A DNA stretch of 64,000 nt from assembly GCA_002415135.1 (NCBI GenBank), contig DIBY01000016.1, positions 51,420 through 115,419 of the forward strand, written 5' to 3'. Both the position numbers and the translations under genes were made by a program. Source of the stretch: Flavobacteriales bacterium UBA5040. GTDB taxonomy: Bacteria > Bacteroidota > Bacteroidia > Flavobacteriales > Weeksellaceae. A model generated the notes under the pieces. It did not search any database. It saw only the letters and a program-made list of their open reading frames with translations, and had not been told where the DNA came from. Position 1 is the stretch's first letter; every line of letters begins with the position of its first letter. Of the stretch, positions 17,225 through 26,230 are shown one piece after another.

Positions 17225-17908
17225 ATGAGAAGAAATACCATATTAGTAGCCACAATGGCCATCGCAACAATCGGAACTACTGCACAATCTTGTGTAGCCT
17301 TAGCAACCTCAAGTGTAGGTTTAGCGGTGTTAAAACAAATACTGTTAGGCGGCATAACCAAAGGTCTTAACATCTTTAGTGATAAAGACAGTTTTCTTTC
17401 AAATCAACTGATTGATGCGGCACTTCCGAGTCAACTGCGTGATTTAAACAGCACTTTGCAGAAAATAGGTTTAAGTAATTTGGTTCAGAAGGAAAAAGAA
17501 TTTATCGCGAGAGCAGCTGCATTTACAGTAGATACTTCCAGACCAATTTTAATCAACGCCGTGAACTCACTCGACGCCCAAGATGCCGCCAGAATTGTAC
17601 AGGGAGGAAGTGGCGCTGCAACGCAAATTTTGAAAGAAAAAACATCTGCGCAATTAATGGCGGCGATTGCTCCAAAAGTTGATGCAAAATTAAATGAGTT
17701 TGGAATCGTCCAGTCGTTAAATTCAGCACTATCAGGAACTAATTTATTAGGAAGTATTTTCGGGGGACAAAACTCCAATAATATGGCGACCAGCAGCATT
17801 AGTAATTTTGCCGCAGAACAAATGGTAAATGGACTTTTCAATATTATCCAAAGCCACGAGCAGCAGAATTCAAATACGATTCTAAATTCTCTTAACGGAA
17901 TGAAATAA
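17225..17908 (+). CDS. DUF4197 family exported protein
   Basis: This 227-residue protein has a signal peptide; residues 15-23 read IGTTAQSCV, so it may be a lipoprotein. Its body matches the DUF4197 pattern. This includes a Gly/Leu-rich start (ALKQ-type region followed by LLGGITKG), LPSQLRDLNSTLQKIG, EFIARAAAFTVDTSRPIL, DAQDAARIVQGGSGAATQILKEKT and a late APKVDAKLNEFG. The function of the family is unknown; it is periplasmic and mostly helical. The gene diverges from susC and ends in a clear terminator, so it is probably not part of the glycan locus. Confidence 0.82.
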   Translation: MRRNTILVATMAIATIGTTAQSCVALATSSVGLAVLKQILLGGITKGLNIFSDKDSFLSNQLIDAALPSQLRDLNSTLQKIGLSNLVQKEKEFIARAAAFTVDTSRPILINAVNSLDAQDAARIVQGGSGAATQILKEKTSAQLMAAIAPKVDAKLNEFGIVQSLNSALSGTNLLGSIFGGQNSNNMATSSISNFAAEQMVNGLFNIIQSHEQQNSNTILNSLNGMK

Positions 17909-17922
17909 AAAATATAATTAAC

Positions 17923-17930
17923 TATCTTTG
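17923..17930 (+). promoter_or_regulatory. Candidate -7 element for the DUF493 gene, abutting a hairpin
   Basis: TATCTTTG matches TAnnTTTG and ends right before the terminator hairpin at 17931. If used, the transcript of the DUF493 gene would begin within the hairpin. Confidence 0.35.
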
Positions 17931-17957
17931 AATTCCGGTTTAGGCCGGAATTTTTTT
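17931..17957 (+). terminator. Terminator of the DUF4197 gene
   Basis: AATTCCGG, a 6-base loop and CCGGAATT are followed by T residues (T run 17951-17957). It lies 22 bases after the stop. Confidence 0.82.
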
Positions 17958-17975
17958 AATTAAAATTACCACACC

Positions 17976-18284
17976 ATGTCAAATAGTTGCAATCTTGGAG
18001 ATCCTAAAGATCCCGAAAATTTCTATTCTTCTCTCAAAGAAAAATTGGAAAACAATCACAACTTTCCAGAAGATTATCTTTTCAAGTTCATCATCTTAAA
18101 TGAAGAAAAAAAAATCACTGAAATATACCGTGCATTTGACGATATGAAATTCACGCTTTCCAGCAAAGAAAGTAAAAATGCGAAATATGTCTCTTTAAGT
18201 ATCAGTGCGTTTGTATTAGATGCAGAGCATGTGATTTCAATTTATAAAAAAGTGGGCGAAATCGAAGGAGTAATGTCACTTTAA
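17976..18284 (+). CDS. DUF493 (YbeD-like) family protein
   Basis: This 102-residue protein matches the DUF493/YbeD ferredoxin-like fold. FPEDYLFKFI at residues 27-36 corresponds to the FP-x-x-[FY]-x-[FL]-K-[FV] hallmark. KYVSLSISAFV at 69-79 corresponds to the GKYxSxTxxx strand, and a late IYKKVGEIEGVM helix-strand follows. The family is a small ACT-like domain thought to be regulatory; its ligand and partner are unknown. It is separated from the next gene by one base, indicating translation coupling with the epimerase-like gene. Confidence 0.85.
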   Translation: MSNSCNLGDPKDPENFYSSLKEKLENNHNFPEDYLFKFIILNEEKKITEIYRAFDDMKFTLSSKESKNAKYVSLSISAFVLDAEHVISIYKKVGEIEGVMSL

Positions 18285-18285
18285 A

Positions 18286-19182
18286 ATGATGAATATATTA
18301 ATCACCGGAGGAACCGGCTTAGTCGGAACAGCTTTAGTTAAAAAATTAGAAGAGCGTAACCATACGGTTAGAATTTTAACCCGCTCAGAAAGTGAGGAAA
18401 AAAATGAATTCTATTGGAATATCGATGACAAAAAAATCGATGACAAAGCGTTCGAAAATCTGGATTGCATTATTCATCTGGCAGGTGCCAACATCAGTGA
18501 AAGATGGACGGACGATTATAGAAAAGAACTGTATTCCAGCAGAATTGATTCTGCTCATCTACTTCGGGAATATTGTGTGGAAAAAGGAATCCATTTAAAG
18601 TCTTTTATCTCGTCCTCTGGAGTTAATTATTACGGGACTTTTACGTCTGACCAAATATTAACCGAAGAATCAGAAATTGTTGAAAATGATTTTCTGGCAA
18701 AACTTTGTGTAGCGTGGGAAAATGCTGCTGATCAATTTGAATCGATTGCTGAACGAGTGGTTTGCTTGCGTACGGCAGTAGTTTTATCAAAAAAAGGTGG
18801 TGCTTTTCCGCTCTTGAAAAAAACAGTTAATCTGAACATTGGCTCAGGAGTTGGAACAGGAAAACAATGGATGAACTGGATCCACATTGACGATCTTGTT
18901 CATATGTATGTGGAAGCGGCAGAGAATACTTCAATTAACGGGAAGTACAATGCTGTTGCTGACGACATACCGACTAATGAAGTATTTATGAAAAAACTGG
19001 CGAAAGCGGCTGACAAATTCTTTCTCCCTTTCAATGTTCCACCTTTTGTTATGAAGTCGGTCTTCGGAGAAATGAGTTCGATTATTGTAGAAGGCACCCG
19101 AGCAGATAACAAAAAAATCAAATCGCAGGGATTTGATTTTAAATATTCTACCTTGGATGAGGCTTTTAAAAATTTAGTTTAA
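18286..19182 (+). CDS. TIGR01777 family NAD-dependent epimerase (YfcH/SulA-like)
   Basis: This 298-residue protein is an atypical short-chain dehydrogenase/epimerase. The Rossmann motif ITGGTGLVGTAL is at residues 5-16. It is followed by CIIHLAGANISERWTDDYRKEL, the SSSGVNYYG active-site-like strand and RTAVVLSKKGGAFPLL. The C-terminal DUF1731 region includes PPFVMKSVFGEM. The substrate of the family is unknown. Homologues occur in most bacteria (YfcH) and plastids (GC1/SulA). Start is placed at 18286; ATG 18289 is equally possible. It is coupled to the DUF493 gene. Confidence 0.9.
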   Translation: MMNILITGGTGLVGTALVKKLEERNHTVRILTRSESEEKNEFYWNIDDKKIDDKAFENLDCIIHLAGANISERWTDDYRKELYSSRIDSAHLLREYCVEKGIHLKSFISSSGVNYYGTFTSDQILTEESEIVENDFLAKLCVAWENAADQFESIAERVVCLRTAVVLSKKGGAFPLLKKTVNLNIGSGVGTGKQWMNWIHIDDLVHMYVEAAENTSINGKYNAVADDIPTNEVFMKKLAKAADKFFLPFNVPPFVMKSVFGEMSSIIVEGTRADNKKIKSQGFDFKYSTLDEAFKNLV

Positions 19183-19281
19183 AAAGAATAGTGAATAGTG
19201 AATTTAAGAAATTTCCACCTAAATATTCACTCGAACAAATTGACTTCTTCGCGAATTCACGCTTTAGAAATTGACAACTGT

Positions 19282-19629
19282 TTATTTTTCAATAAAAAAT
19301 TTCACATTTTCGATAGGACGACCAATCATAGCTACAGAACCCTTAATGATTACGGGTCGCTGAATGAGTGATGGATTTTTCAGCAACATTTGAAATAAAT
19401 CTTCGTCGCACAAATTTTGATCTCGAAATGTTTCTTTGTAAATTTTATCGTTGGTTCTCACCAATTCCTTCACTGGACAGTGAAGCTTTTTCAACACGGT
19501 ACGTAATTCGGTTTCACTTAATGGCTCATTAATGATGTCAATAATTTCAAAAGCCACCCCATTTTCATCCAGATATTCTAAAATACCGCGACTCTTGGAG
19601 CAGGAATTATTATGAAGAATTTTAATCAT
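19282..19629 (-). CDS. arsC: ArsC/Spx-family thioredoxin-fold protein (arsenate reductase-like)
   Basis: This 115-residue protein has the ArsC-type active site NNSCSKSR at residues 7-14, with catalytic Cys10. Conserved downstream Arg residues include RPVIIKGSVAMIGRP. Glutaredoxin-coupled ArsC enzymes reduce arsenate to arsenite. No arsR, arsB or acr3 gene is nearby, so a general thiol/redox or YfgD-like role is just as likely. It is the last gene of a leftward group led by the glutaminyl cyclase gene, 82 bases after the kinase gene. Confidence 0.85.
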   Translation of the reverse strand: MIKILHNNSCSKSRGILEYLDENGVAFEIIDIINEPLSETELRTVLKKLHCPVKELVRTNDKIYKETFRDQNLCDEDLFQMLLKNPSLIQRPVIIKGSVAMIGRPIENVKFFIEK

Positions 19630-19711
19630 TATTTTCTATTTAAAAAGTTAATCCTAAAACGTAGGAATTGATCTAAAAATAAAATTGTTTTTCTTCATTT
19701 TTCAATTAGAA

Positions 19712-20326
19712 TTAAAACAATCCGTGCAGCTCAGTTTCGATTCTTTCTAAAATTAAACCGAAATCTTCAGGTCTTTCGACAAAATCTAAATCATCAACTT
19801 CGATAATTAACAGCTTTCCTTCTTTGTATTCAGAAATCCAGTTCTCGTACTTATGATTCAGTTTGGAGAGATATTCTATGGAAATAGAAGCTTCATATTC
19901 ACGTCCGCGTTTGTAAATTTTCTTTACTAAATTCGGAACGTCTGATTTTAAATAGATTAGCAAATCGGGTGCCGAAACAAAACTTTTCATCAAATTGAAA
20001 ACCGACGTATAATTTGCAAAATCACGATCGGTCAGTAAATTCATATCATTTAGGTTTTCCGCGAAAATATGCGCGTCTTCATAAATCGTACGATCCTGGA
20101 TGATGTTTTTGCCACTGTCTCTAATTTCTTTGACCTGACGAAATCTGCTGCCTAAAAAATAGATTTGCAACGCAAAACTCCACTTGCTCATATCGGCATA
20201 AAAGTCCTCCAAATAAGGATTATGATCAACGTCCTCAAATTGCGCTTCCCATCCGTAATGTTTTGATAACATAGTGGTCAGGGTAGTTTTACCCGCGCCG
20301 ATATTTCCTGTAACAGCAATGTGCAT
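19712..20326 (-). CDS. Deoxynucleoside kinase family protein
   Basis: This 204-residue protein has a P-loop GNIGAGKTT at residues 7-15. The DRTIYED motif at about 78-84 (DRS/ERS-type) binds substrate. The lid region KKIYKRGREYE supplies arginines, and the helix FALQIYFLGSRFRQ is typical of the dNK/dCK/dGK fold. These kinases salvage deoxynucleosides to monophosphates with ATP. Length is typical of bacterial dNK (about 200-220). It is read after the beta-propeller-like gene (63-base gap). Confidence 0.9.
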   Translation of the reverse strand: MHIAVTGNIGAGKTTLTTMLSKHYGWEAQFEDVDHNPYLEDFYADMSKWSFALQIYFLGSRFRQVKEIRDSGKNIIQDRTIYEDAHIFAENLNDMNLLTDRDFANYTSVFNLMKSFVSAPDLLIYLKSDVPNLVKKIYKRGREYEASISIEYLSKLNHKYENWISEYKEGKLLIIEVDDLDFVERPEDFGLILERIETELHGLF

Positions 20327-20389
20327 TTCCTAATATAATTGATGATTAATGAATGATAAATAATGAAGAAAAGTAAGAATTCAACATAT

Positions 20390-21157
20390 TTATTGATTGA
20401 TGCGGTAAAGATAAAGTTTGTTCCCTTTGATAACAAAATAAGAAGCAGAGTTTTTATCCACAATTTGTGAATGGTCCGCGCTAAAAATCGTTTCTAAATC
20501 GTCCGATTGTAGCTTTTGGATCTTGTTATTAGCGACAATTAAAATCTGGTCATTTTCCCGACGAAGCTTTCTGCCAGCTTCTACATGAAATTCGCCCAGC
20601 TTTTCAGCTTTAAAATTGTAAATTAATAAATGGTCTTGGTATAATAAATAGACCTTTTTTTCAAAAATTAAAAGATCTATAATATGGTCAAAGCTTACAT
20701 TGAATGAATAAGAATTCATCACACGATCGTCGCGAAAATTATACTGAATTAGACTTTTCGTACTTTCATCCAGTAACCAGGCTTGTTGTAAATCTTCAAC
20801 ATATGCTGATCTAATGAATCCAAACTTCTGTCGAAAATTAATCGTCTGAATCTCACTCAGATTTTTATCGAAAAACTTTAATTCCTGAGCATTTTCAGAA
20901 AACGACGGAATATTCAAAGGATTCTGAACCGATTGTATTCGGAAAGGTAAAGTCAACATTATCTTGGCTTTCTGTTTTCCTAAAGAATCGTATTTGGTAA
21001 AACTAAAATCTTTGTTTTGATACAGATAAATATTGCCGTAATCATCAGCTAAAAGATCTTTCGCAGTTCCTAATTTTAAAGTATCAAAAGCAAGCGTTTT
21101 CTGCGCAGAGAGTGAACAAAATAAAAAAAGGAATACAATTTTGCTAATGTTCAGCAT
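20390..21157 (-). CDS. Exported hypothetical protein, WD/propeller-like repeats
   Basis: This 255-residue protein has a signal peptide (residues 1-18, LFCSLSAQ). The body has repeated strand patterns such as DYGNIYLYQNKDFSF, YVEDLQQAWLLDES and FEKKVYLLYQDHLLIYN, which suggest a beta-propeller. I do not recognise a named family. It lies 4 bases after the start-proximal glutaminyl cyclase gene's stop and precedes the deoxynucleoside kinase gene. This arrangement recurs in flavobacterial genomes by my recollection. Confidence 0.7.
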   Translation of the reverse strand: MLNISKIVFLFLFCSLSAQKTLAFDTLKLGTAKDLLADDYGNIYLYQNKDFSFTKYDSLGKQKAKIMLTLPFRIQSVQNPLNIPSFSENAQELKFFDKNLSEIQTINFRQKFGFIRSAYVEDLQQAWLLDESTKSLIQYNFRDDRVMNSYSFNVSFDHIIDLLIFEKKVYLLYQDHLLIYNFKAEKLGEFHVEAGRKLRRENDQILIVANNKIQKLQSDDLETIFSADHSQIVDKNSASYFVIKGNKLYLYRINQ

Positions 21158-21161
21158 TTAA

Positions 21162-22187
21162 TTATTTTATAGAAACTTCATAAATTTTAGACCACAACTT
21201 TCCGGTAACCAGCATATTATCACCTTTGAAAGCGATACCGTTTAGGACATCATTAGTAGGATCTTTAGTGTTCAGTTTATCAACATCGGTAAAATCAAAT
21301 TTCCCTACCACTTCACCATTTGCAGGATTGATTTTAATAATGATCGGTTTCTGCCAAACATTTGCATATATATACCCTTTGTGATATTCCAACTCATTGA
21401 GTTGATCATAAGCTTCGGTATTTCCTGCAACCGAAATATAGCGAACCATTTTTGAAGGATCAGAGGAATCAAGGAAATAAATATTTTTTGTTCCATCCGA
21501 CGCGATAAAGTTTTTGCCATCATGAGTTAAACCCCAACCTTCACCCATCACATTTGGATAAGGAAATTCACTTAATAATTTCAAAGAGCTTTTGTCGTAC
21601 ACAAACCCTTTTTTATTTCTCCAGGTCAATTGATAAATCTTATCACCTAAAATCGCACACCCTTCCGAAAAAACTTCATCAGGTTGAGCAGTTTGAGCAA
21701 TCGGAGTAGTTGTTCCTAAAGTATATTTCCAAATTCTGGATTCTCCATTTTGACCATCTGATTCAAAAACTGTATTTCCTTCAAGCTGAAAACCTTGCGT
21801 AAAACTTTTGGGATCGTGCGGATATTCTTTTATGATTTCATAGGTCAAGATTGCTTCTGGATTTTTTGCAAAGACATTAATGGTCGCATCTTGGTTAAGG
21901 ATTTCTCCTCCTTTCTTCTTAATATTAAAAGTAACCGGATTATCACCTAAAGTAAAGAACTGCGGATCTACAACCAGCTTTGAAGTTTCTTTGTCGCCAA
22001 AACTAATTGAAATACTTTCCGCATTATCGGTCACTTCTTTCGGTAATTCTAAAGCGTCCCCAAAATGGTAACCTTTGCTTTCCATAGAAAGATTATAGTC
22101 ATTTAAAGTATTGAGAATTTCTTTGTCTTTGTTACAAGAAACAAGAAAAACAAGTGCAAAAACGATGGAAACAATTCTAAGATTCAT
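21162..22187 (-). CDS. Glutaminyl-peptide cyclotransferase (beta-propeller type), lipoprotein
   Basis: This 341-residue protein has a lipoprotein signal ending FLVSC (Cys18). An immunoglobulin-like extra domain (about 25-115) precedes a five-bladed propeller typical of plant/bacterial-type glutaminyl cyclases (PF05096). Signatures are HDPKSFTQGF, FSEGCAILGDKIYQLTWR, YPNVMGEGWGLTHDG, LNELEYHKGYIYANVW and LNGIAFKGDNMLVTGKLW. It converts N-terminal Gln to pyroglutamate. In Bacteroidetes the T9SS and SusC-type proteins exported with N-terminal Gln are known targets. Start 22187 is chosen over 22262 because it yields a clean lipoprotein signal and lies just downstream of a good promoter. Confidence 0.92.
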   Translation of the reverse strand: MNLRIVSIVFALVFLVSCNKDKEILNTLNDYNLSMESKGYHFGDALELPKEVTDNAESISISFGDKETSKLVVDPQFFTLGDNPVTFNIKKKGGEILNQDATINVFAKNPEAILTYEIIKEYPHDPKSFTQGFQLEGNTVFESDGQNGESRIWKYTLGTTTPIAQTAQPDEVFSEGCAILGDKIYQLTWRNKKGFVYDKSSLKLLSEFPYPNVMGEGWGLTHDGKNFIASDGTKNIYFLDSSDPSKMVRYISVAGNTEAYDQLNELEYHKGYIYANVWQKPIIIKINPANGEVVGKFDFTDVDKLNTKDPTNDVLNGIAFKGDNMLVTGKLWSKIYEVSIK

Positions 22188-22201
22188 TAAATAAATTTTT
22201 T

Positions 22202-22231
22202 CAAAAATACTGAATTTTACTAAGACATCAA
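22202..22231 (-). promoter_or_regulatory. Promoter of the glutaminyl cyclase operon
   Basis: On the minus strand TTG (22231-22229) and TATTTTTG (22209-22202) are separated by 19 bases. The predicted start of transcription is only about 10 bases before the ATG at 22187, which supports that start codon. Confidence 0.65.
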
Positions 22232-22275
22232 GAGCCAAATTTTTAAAACAGAAATTCATCAAGTAAAATAATAAT

Positions 22276-22283
22276 TATATTTG
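22276..22283 (+). promoter_or_regulatory. Candidate -7 element for the M1 aminopeptidase gene
   Basis: TATATTTG matches TAnnTTTG and lies 19 bases upstream of the ATG at 22303. Confidence 0.55.
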
Positions 22284-22302
22284 CTTCACTTATTTAATTA
22301 AA

Positions 22303-23916
22303 ATGAAAAAAACGCTCGCACTTCTTCTATTCTCCTCGGCATTTTTATCTGCTCAGAACTTCACCAAACAAGATACACTGAAAGGCTCCAACACAGAGTT
22401 TAGAAATTTTTGGGATGTTAAAAAGTATGAAATTACGGTGGAACCAAAGTTTGCAGATCAAACTGTTTCCGGTACTAATAAAATCACTTTTGAGATTTTA
22501 AAGAATGTTAAAAATCCCGTCTTTCAAATTGACTTGCAGCAACCAATGAATTATAAGATCATTGATTCTGATGAAAAATTATGTTCTTCAAGGAGAGATG
22601 GTAATTTTATTTTTATTGAAACCAAGAAAGACTATAAAAAAGGAGAAACGCATTCGTTTACGATTCAGTTTTTCGGAAATCCAACGGTGGCGAAAAACGC
22701 ACCTTGGGATGGCGGCTGGGTTTTTAAGCAAGATGAAAAAGGAAATCCATGGATGTCGGTTGCACAGGAAGGAATTGGTGCGTCGGTTTGGTTGCCTTCG
22801 AAGGATATCTGGAGTGATGAACCTGACAATGGAATGACGATGAAAATTATTACTCCCAAAGATCTGGTTGGCGTGGGTAATGGAAGACTGATTGCTCAAA
22901 CTACAGAAAAAGATAAAAACGTTTTTACCTGGGAAGTTAAAAATCCAATCAACCTATACTCTATCGTTCCTAATGTTGGAAAATATGTGAATTTTAAAGA
23001 AACTTACGCGGGAGAAAAAGGACCACTCGATCTGGATTACTGGGTTTTAGATCATAATTTAGGAAAAGCGAAAAAACAATTTCAACAGGTGAAGCCGATG
23101 ATGAAAGCTTTTGAATATTGGTTTGGTCCTTATCCATTCTACGAGGATTCTTATAAACTGATCGAAACTCCATATCTCGGAATGGAACATCAAAGTGGTG
23201 TTGGCTACGGAAATAATTATGAAAATGGTTATTTAGGTCGAGACTTATCGGGAAGCGGAGTTGGTTTAAACTGGGATTTCATTATCGTTCATGAAAGTGG
23301 GCACGAATGGTTTGCTAATAATATCACCGCAAAAGACAAAGCTGATATGTGGATTCATGAAGGTTTTACCAATTATTCGGAAACATTATTTGTAGAGAAT
23401 TATATGGATAAAGCTTCAGCGGAAAAGTATATCGTTGGAATTCGCCGTAACATAAAAAATGATGAACCTATTATTGCATCGTATGGAGTCGCTAAATCAG
23501 GAAGTGGCGATATGTATTACAAAGGTTCGAATATGATTCACACCATTCGGCAGGTCATTAATAATGAAGAGAAATTCAGACAAATTTTACGAGGCTTAAA
23601 CAAAGATTTTTATCATCAAACGGTAACAACAGAACAGGTAGAAAATTATATTTCGGATCAGTCAGGAATTGACTTTTCAACTGTATTTGATCAATATTTA
23701 AGAACAACTCAGATCCCAACTTTACAATATTCCCAAACGGGAAACACTCTTAAATTCAGATATGATGCAGGTGTAAAGAATTTAAAATTACCGATCAGAA
23801 TCAATGAAAATCAGGAAATTAATCCAACTCAAAAATGGCAAACTGTAAAATTGTCCAATTCAAATCCGGTTAAATTTGACGAGAATTATTACATCTATTA
23901 CGATGAACAAAAATAA
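22303..23916 (+). CDS. M1 family zinc metallopeptidase, secreted
   Basis: This 537-residue protein has a signal peptide (residues 1-17, AFLSAQ). An N-terminal beta-saddle domain precedes the gluzincin catalytic domain. The zinc site is His330-Glu331-x-x-His334 with the third ligand Glu353 (HExxH-x18-E). The exopeptidase motif GxMEN is replaced by LGMEHQSG at about 298. A short C-terminal beta domain follows; the large ERAP1-like helical domain is absent. It probably trims peptides in the periplasm or outside. It diverges from the glutaminyl cyclase gene and ends in a bidirectional terminator. Confidence 0.93.
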   Translation: MKKTLALLLFSSAFLSAQNFTKQDTLKGSNTEFRNFWDVKKYEITVEPKFADQTVSGTNKITFEILKNVKNPVFQIDLQQPMNYKIIDSDEKLCSSRRDGNFIFIETKKDYKKGETHSFTIQFFGNPTVAKNAPWDGGWVFKQDEKGNPWMSVAQEGIGASVWLPSKDIWSDEPDNGMTMKIITPKDLVGVGNGRLIAQTTEKDKNVFTWEVKNPINLYSIVPNVGKYVNFKETYAGEKGPLDLDYWVLDHNLGKAKKQFQQVKPMMKAFEYWFGPYPFYEDSYKLIETPYLGMEHQSGVGYGNNYENGYLGRDLSGSGVGLNWDFIIVHESGHEWFANNITAKDKADMWIHEGFTNYSETLFVENYMDKASAEKYIVGIRRNIKNDEPIIASYGVAKSGSGDMYYKGSNMIHTIRQVINNEEKFRQILRGLNKDFYHQTVTTEQVENYISDQSGIDFSTVFDQYLRTTQIPTLQYSQTGNTLKFRYDAGVKNLKLPIRINENQEINPTQKWQTVKLSNSNPVKFDENYYIYYDEQK

Positions 23917-23940
23917 ATTTTTCCAATTTTAATTCAACAA

Positions 23941-23971
23941 AAAATGCCGCTCCTTTTAGAACGGCATTTTT
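23941..23971. terminator. Bidirectional terminator between convergent genes
   Basis: Arms AAAATGCCG (23941-23949) and CGGCATTTT (23962-23970) form a 9-bp stem with A and T runs. It lies between the M1 peptidase stop (23916) and the stop of the convergent gene (23984). Confidence 0.85.
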
Positions 23972-23983
23972 ATTTGTCTTGTG

Positions 23984-24934
23984 TTATCCTTCACTTCTAC
24001 AATTCAAAATATCGGAAACCTTCAATCGCTGACTTCCCGTATTTGCTGGTACCGCTACATCGTCAGATGGAATATAACTTACAGAGTTAATCGTACTTGG
24101 AACGTATATTCTAACGGTCATTTGTTTGTAACCATGCGGCTGGTAAGAAGTCCAATATCCATTTGGGTGAAGTCCCCAACTTCCATAAGCAATTTCAGAA
24201 GTTACCGGATTTACACCTCCAAGCAAAGCCAACCGTTCTAAGTCCGAATAATTGGAGGAGGAAGAGCTGAAAAAGTTTCTGATTTTGTTTTCAGCTTCTA
24301 AGACCATCTGGACCGATTGAGGTAGATTGCTTTTCGCCCTAGACATAACGCTTGCCGGCACAAAGTCTAAGCCCATCTTCGTTAAAGAAAGCAATTCATT
24401 TTTACTTAAAAGTTTCATTGCTGCCAATTGCATATCTGGGTTCATATTTTTGAAACTTGATTTAGCAATAATTCCCCAAACCAAGGCCTGAACGGTTTGC
24501 TGCGGAATATCTTGATTTTTATACCAGTTTTTAATTAAAGAATTTACGATTTCTTTTTTCTGACCTTTCAGCGGCCCATACAGATAACCGTCTCCTTTAC
24601 TTGGTGCGTAGGTCCCGGCGTGCATACAGAAACTCTTCAGTTCAACAGTGTAGAAACCAGGTTTTAGAACATAACCTTCTGACGGAAAAAAATTGACATT
24701 ACAAAGGTTAGTATATTTTTCATTTTTTCCAAAGTCCGCATTTTTGACATCGATTTTGTTGCAATCTTTAAAACTGGTGCTAATCGCTTCGGTAGTGATG
24801 GCACCAATTACTTTATCTCCAACCAAACTCGCGGTTTTATCTTTGACTTTGTCCTTTAGTAAATCTAAAATTTGCGCATTTGCAAGCAAAGAACCAGCAA
24901 GCAAAAACGAGAGCATTAGCTTTTTCATAATCAA
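23984..24934 (-). CDS. Exported hypothetical protein
   Basis: This 316-residue protein has a signal peptide (to about residue 21, LLANAQ). A start at the second ATG, 24928, is equally possible. The body contains YNxxC-type cysteines (CNKIDV, LCNVNFF, FCMHAG), a helical middle and a Ser-rich linker (FFSSSSSNYSD) near residue 230. A short Tyr/Gly-rich C-terminal domain follows. I do not recognise the family. Secreted, unknown function. It stands alone between a terminator and a 114-base gap. Confidence 0.65.
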   Translation of the reverse strand: MIMKKLMLSFLLAGSLLANAQILDLLKDKVKDKTASLVGDKVIGAITTEAISTSFKDCNKIDVKNADFGKNEKYTNLCNVNFFPSEGYVLKPGFYTVELKSFCMHAGTYAPSKGDGYLYGPLKGQKKEIVNSLIKNWYKNQDIPQQTVQALVWGIIAKSSFKNMNPDMQLAAMKLLSKNELLSLTKMGLDFVPASVMSRAKSNLPQSVQMVLEAENKIRNFFSSSSSNYSDLERLALLGGVNPVTSEIAYGSWGLHPNGYWTSYQPHGYKQMTVRIYVPSTINSVSYIPSDDVAVPANTGSQRLKVSDILNCRSEG

Positions 24935-25048
24935 TTAGTTTTTAGGTATTTGTACGAATTTATATCTTTTATTCTAAACTATTGAAGAATAAAGGAGCGT
25001 ATTTTAACCCTAATTGACTAATGACTTTATATTTTAAAGGCGTGTTTT

Positions 25049-26215
25049 TTAAGAATTTTTCATAGAGATCCGGAAGGTAGTTCCTGTGCCAATTTCGGTT
25101 TGAGCGATTTTAATATCACCGCGGTGGTATTCTTTGATCACTCTTTTTGCTAAAGATAAGCCAAGGCCCCACCCTCTTTTCTTAGTAGAATATCCCGCTT
25201 TAAAAGCTTTCGCTGCCTGACTTCTGGTCATTCCTGAGCCAGAATCTTTAAAATCGATAACGATATTTCTATTTTTTTCATAGAGTTCGATTTCCAGTCT
25301 ACCCTCGCCTTTCATCGCATCAACGGCATTTTTCACGATATTTTCGATCACCCAACTCAATAAGATTCGACTATGCGGAATCAGAATTTGCTCTTTGGGT
25401 AAGATCAGCATAAAACTTACTTTCTTGGAGATTCTGGATTTCAAATAATCATAATTTTGTTGAATGGTTTCATTGATATTCAAATCATTAAGCTCTGGAA
25501 CAGAACCAATTTTAGAAAATCTTTCGGAAATTGTTTTCAGCCGATTGATGTCATTTTCTATTTCTTTTACACCGGCACTATTTTCATTTTCCATGCGTAG
25601 AATTTCAATCCATCCGATCATTGAGGATAATGGCGTACCGATTTGATGGGCAGTTTCTTTCGCCAAACCTGCCCAAACATAACCTTCGTCCGTTTTTTTA
25701 ATCGTTCTTAAAAACCAGAAAGAAAAGAAAATATAAGCTAAAATAAGTGCACCTAAAATATAAGGTGAATACCGTAAATTATTCAATAAATCGGAGTTGG
25801 TGTAATAAACATATTGATTATTTCCGTCTGGCATTTGCAGCTCGATTGGTCTGTAAGAACTCGCCATTTTATTGATCAAGGCTTGCATCTTCTTGGGATC
25901 TGTGAGCGTAGTTTCTGGAATATTTCTTTGAAAATCGATACCCAATGGTTTTTTATTTTTATCGGTAATGATGATCGGAATGGTATTATTGGATAAATTA
26001 ATCTGCAGAATTAAATCCAGAGTCATGGCATCTTCGATAATCTCATTCTGCTGATATTTGATCGTCGTTGCAAAAAGTTCGATTCTTTTGATCTCCTCTT
26101 TCCGCAAATAATCGATAAGAATAACTGACGCGAAAACCACTGCAGCTACCGCCGAAGTGAGCAAAATATAAATAATCCAGTTATTCAGTTTTGAAAAAAT
26201 TCCTCTTTCGTTCAT
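25049..26215 (-). CDS. Membrane sensor histidine kinase
   Basis: This 388-residue protein has two transmembrane helices (about 13-34 and 143-163) bracketing a periplasmic sensor region of about 110 residues. A histidine kinase core follows. The phosphorylated His lies in ETAHQIGTPLSSMIGW, the N box reads ENIVKNAVDAM, and the G boxes read DSGSGM and GWGLGLSLAKR. No response regulator gene is adjacent, so it is an orphan kinase. It starts 15 bases after the dacB stop and is probably co-transcribed with that cell-wall gene, which suggests an envelope-related signal. Confidence 0.92.
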   Translation of the reverse strand: MNERGIFSKLNNWIIYILLTSAVAAVVFASVILIDYLRKEEIKRIELFATTIKYQQNEIIEDAMTLDLILQINLSNNTIPIIITDKNKKPLGIDFQRNIPETTLTDPKKMQALINKMASSYRPIELQMPDGNNQYVYYTNSDLLNNLRYSPYILGALILAYIFFSFWFLRTIKKTDEGYVWAGLAKETAHQIGTPLSSMIGWIEILRMENENSAGVKEIENDINRLKTISERFSKIGSVPELNDLNINETIQQNYDYLKSRISKKVSFMLILPKEQILIPHSRILLSWVIENIVKNAVDAMKGEGRLEIELYEKNRNIVIDFKDSGSGMTRSQAAKAFKAGYSTKKRGWGLGLSLAKRVIKEYHRGDIKIAQTEIGTGTTFRISMKNS

Positions 26216-26230
26216 TGGTCGGAAATCCTG

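Noticed and set aside
19197..19231. AGTGAAT/ATTCACT inverted repeat after the epimerase-like gene
   Set aside because: The 7-bp stem has a long loop and no T run; low-complexity GTGAAT units nearby explain it.
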